Positions 62,370-64,000 of a DNA stretch of 64,000 nucleotides are shown here, piece by piece. The notes beneath the pieces are model-generated. The model was not told the origin of the DNA, searched no databases, and saw only the letters and a program-made list of their open reading frames with translations. Position 1 is the first letter of the stretch; each line of letters starts with the position of its first letter. The stretch is from Batillaria attramentaria (Eukaryota; Mollusca; Gastropoda; Batillariidae): NCBI GenBank assembly GCA_018292915.2, contig JACVVK020000190.1:244501-308500 (forward strand). Direction: 5' to 3'. The translations under genes and the position numbers were made by a program.

Positions 62370-64000
62370 TCTGAAGCCACAGCCGTTCTCGAACTCACGT
62401 CATACGCAATGCACGGGCCGCACGCGCAAGAGACAAACTGGCCGGCCTCCCCATGCCCCGTCCTTAGCCCAAAACGACGTATATCATATTACGCAATCCA
62501 CGAGCATACACCCGTCTTCCGTTTGCATCATGGCGACCTTCTCTCCTTGATGACGTCGTCACTTTTCGTCAATGTGCTGAGTAAGCCAAATTAGGACAAG
62601 GTGTGGATGGAGGAAAGAATGAGAGTGCCCTGCACACCTCCCGTGGGTTTCATTGCGGACATTAATCTAGGATCACATGACAGTCAGCTGAGAGCGGGGT
62701 AAGGTCTCAGCGACCCAAGCAGCGAGCGCCCGAAGTGGACGGTGTAGCATGTGGAGTGCAGTCGCCGATTCTCCGTACGAAAAAGAACGCTCTTACACTC
62801 CCTCACTTTTAGCGCGAATTTGCGGCGTGACAGTGGCGCGTGAACGCGTCTGGAGAATGGTCATACGCCAGCGGCAGTGTCAGATATTTCTCGATGCATA
62901 TACTATGCTTTTCTCCAGCTATATGACGTTTACTCTTGATACCCGTGAGGGGAAAGGGTCTTCTCTACTCCTCACATTTCCTCGTACACGTATCCGGCAT
63001 TTGTGAAAGTTTTATTAAGGCGGAGGGTTTACTGTACCGGGGAGAACGGGGAGCGGCGTATAATGCTGGTTATTCACCCTGCCACGAGACATCTTCCTCG
63101 TATTTCATGCCAGAACTGTCCTTTCTAAGACCCCTCTCTCGCTGACGAGTTATTTGTAGTGGCGGGAAAAACCGGCCTGTGATGTCATGTCCTGTTTAAG
63201 CTTCTCTCGCTAGAGTTCTACGCAGTTCAAAATAACATTAGTATGCAAATTACATGAAACGTCACTCCGACTAAAGTAAATTGTATTATGTTTTCAATTC
63301 TCGAATATTCTTGAATATGTATGATCTGGTTTCAAACGTTTTCGACAATGTTTCAGACTTACTAATAAACACGATTTAGTCTATCTAGAAATTCAAAGTA
63401 CAATTCTTTCCAGAATATCTGCACACGCTGATATCAATCCTCTTTTTTTTTAAAGTAGTTGTTTGTTTCTTTACAATAACTGCAGTTTTACCCCCGCCTC
63501 CCTCCTCCACCGCCCCTCTGTATCTGAAGCATTACAATCATATTCAAAGCCTGTCTCAGAAATACTTTGTTTCTGTTGCATTTCGTTTGAATATCCAACG
63601 GAATCCCGTCCACTCCCTAGTATGAGAAACCTCCCAACATTTTTCGACGCCAAGTATCAATGAGAAGTTTCAGTATCAGCGAGTGTGCAACGCATTCCTC
63701 TCATTTCATTCGTCCGTTGTATGCCTGGAATTGTGAGGATCGGACACTGCCATGTTTAAATCTCGTGTAATGCATACTTGACACGAAGCGGCATACCTGA
63801 ATATTCGTGAATGTCATTAAATATTTATGCTTTGGCATGCCAAGACATCGTTTGAATGAAAAACAGTCTTCGAAAATATCTGTCGGGCAAACAGAAGATG
63901 TGTCCTAAACTTCAATGAGAAATGCATGTGCGCCACTACCCGGCGGGAGTGCAAACCAGTCTCTGGTTTTGTAGAGTCAGAATTATGCAGGGCTACGGTG
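62370..64000. other. No supported gene
   Basis: Mixed-composition sequence. I looked here for the Hv S1 exon (minus strand) and for repeats and found neither. Short frames (for example 62749-63006 plus) have no domain or splice support. Confidence 0.5.

Noticed and set aside
59350..64000. Search for the Hv S1 exon on the minus strand
   Set aside because: No segment with an S1-like hydrophobic helix carrying the selectivity Asp and a phase-1 donor was recognised. It is probably beyond the window, or too short or divergent for me to see.

Overview
The window is eukaryotic DNA from an intron-rich, microsatellite-rich animal genome. The two recognisable genes have small exons with GT-AG introns, AATAAA signals occur, and several tRNA-derived SINE families, LINE tails, a solo LTR and TIR elements are scattered through introns. 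A lophotrochozoan, most likely a marine mollusc (perhaps a gastropod), fits best. This rests on repeat style and gene architecture only, so the taxon is an inference.

Layout. (1) 1-1000: possible 3' end of a plus-strand gene. (2) 9173-39122, minus strand: a complete 23-exon gene for an oxysterol-binding-protein-related protein of the ORP10/ORP11 group. I rebuilt it exon by exon; every junction keeps phase and the CDS totals 2259 nt (752 aa plus stop). Its N-terminus carries a Rab-binding-domain-like helix not expected in vertebrate ORP10/11, and a 131-codon open frame follows its UGA stop in frame. Its introns hold SINEs, a solo LTR, a MITE, a tandem-repeat element and many (CA/GT)n tracts. 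(3) 39.2-51.8 kb: intergenic and repeat-dominated, with a 19-bp satellite of nearly 0.9 kb, very long compound GT arrays, a ~240-bp inverted duplication and a degenerate ~1-kb minisatellite. (4) 51.8-52.15 kb: a weak plus-strand two-exon candidate. (5) 52764-59349, minus strand: the 3' seven exons of a voltage-gated proton channel (Hv1/HVCN1) family gene with an unusually long glycosylated S1-S2 loop, a non-canonical S4 and a long PPxY-bearing tail; its S1 exon was not found. (6) 60235-61737, plus strand: exons of an unrecognised gene lying antisense in or upstream of the Hv gene.

The ORP and Hv genes are tandem on the minus strand and have no evident functional link. ORP10/11 relatives move phosphatidylserine and PI4P between membranes; Hv proteins conduct protons. 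The most unusual features are the RabBD-like ORP N-terminus, the possible stop-codon readthrough, the S4-altered proton channel, the interstitial telomeric repeat inside a 29-bp duplication, and the satellite whose single-copy precursor is still present 9 kb away.
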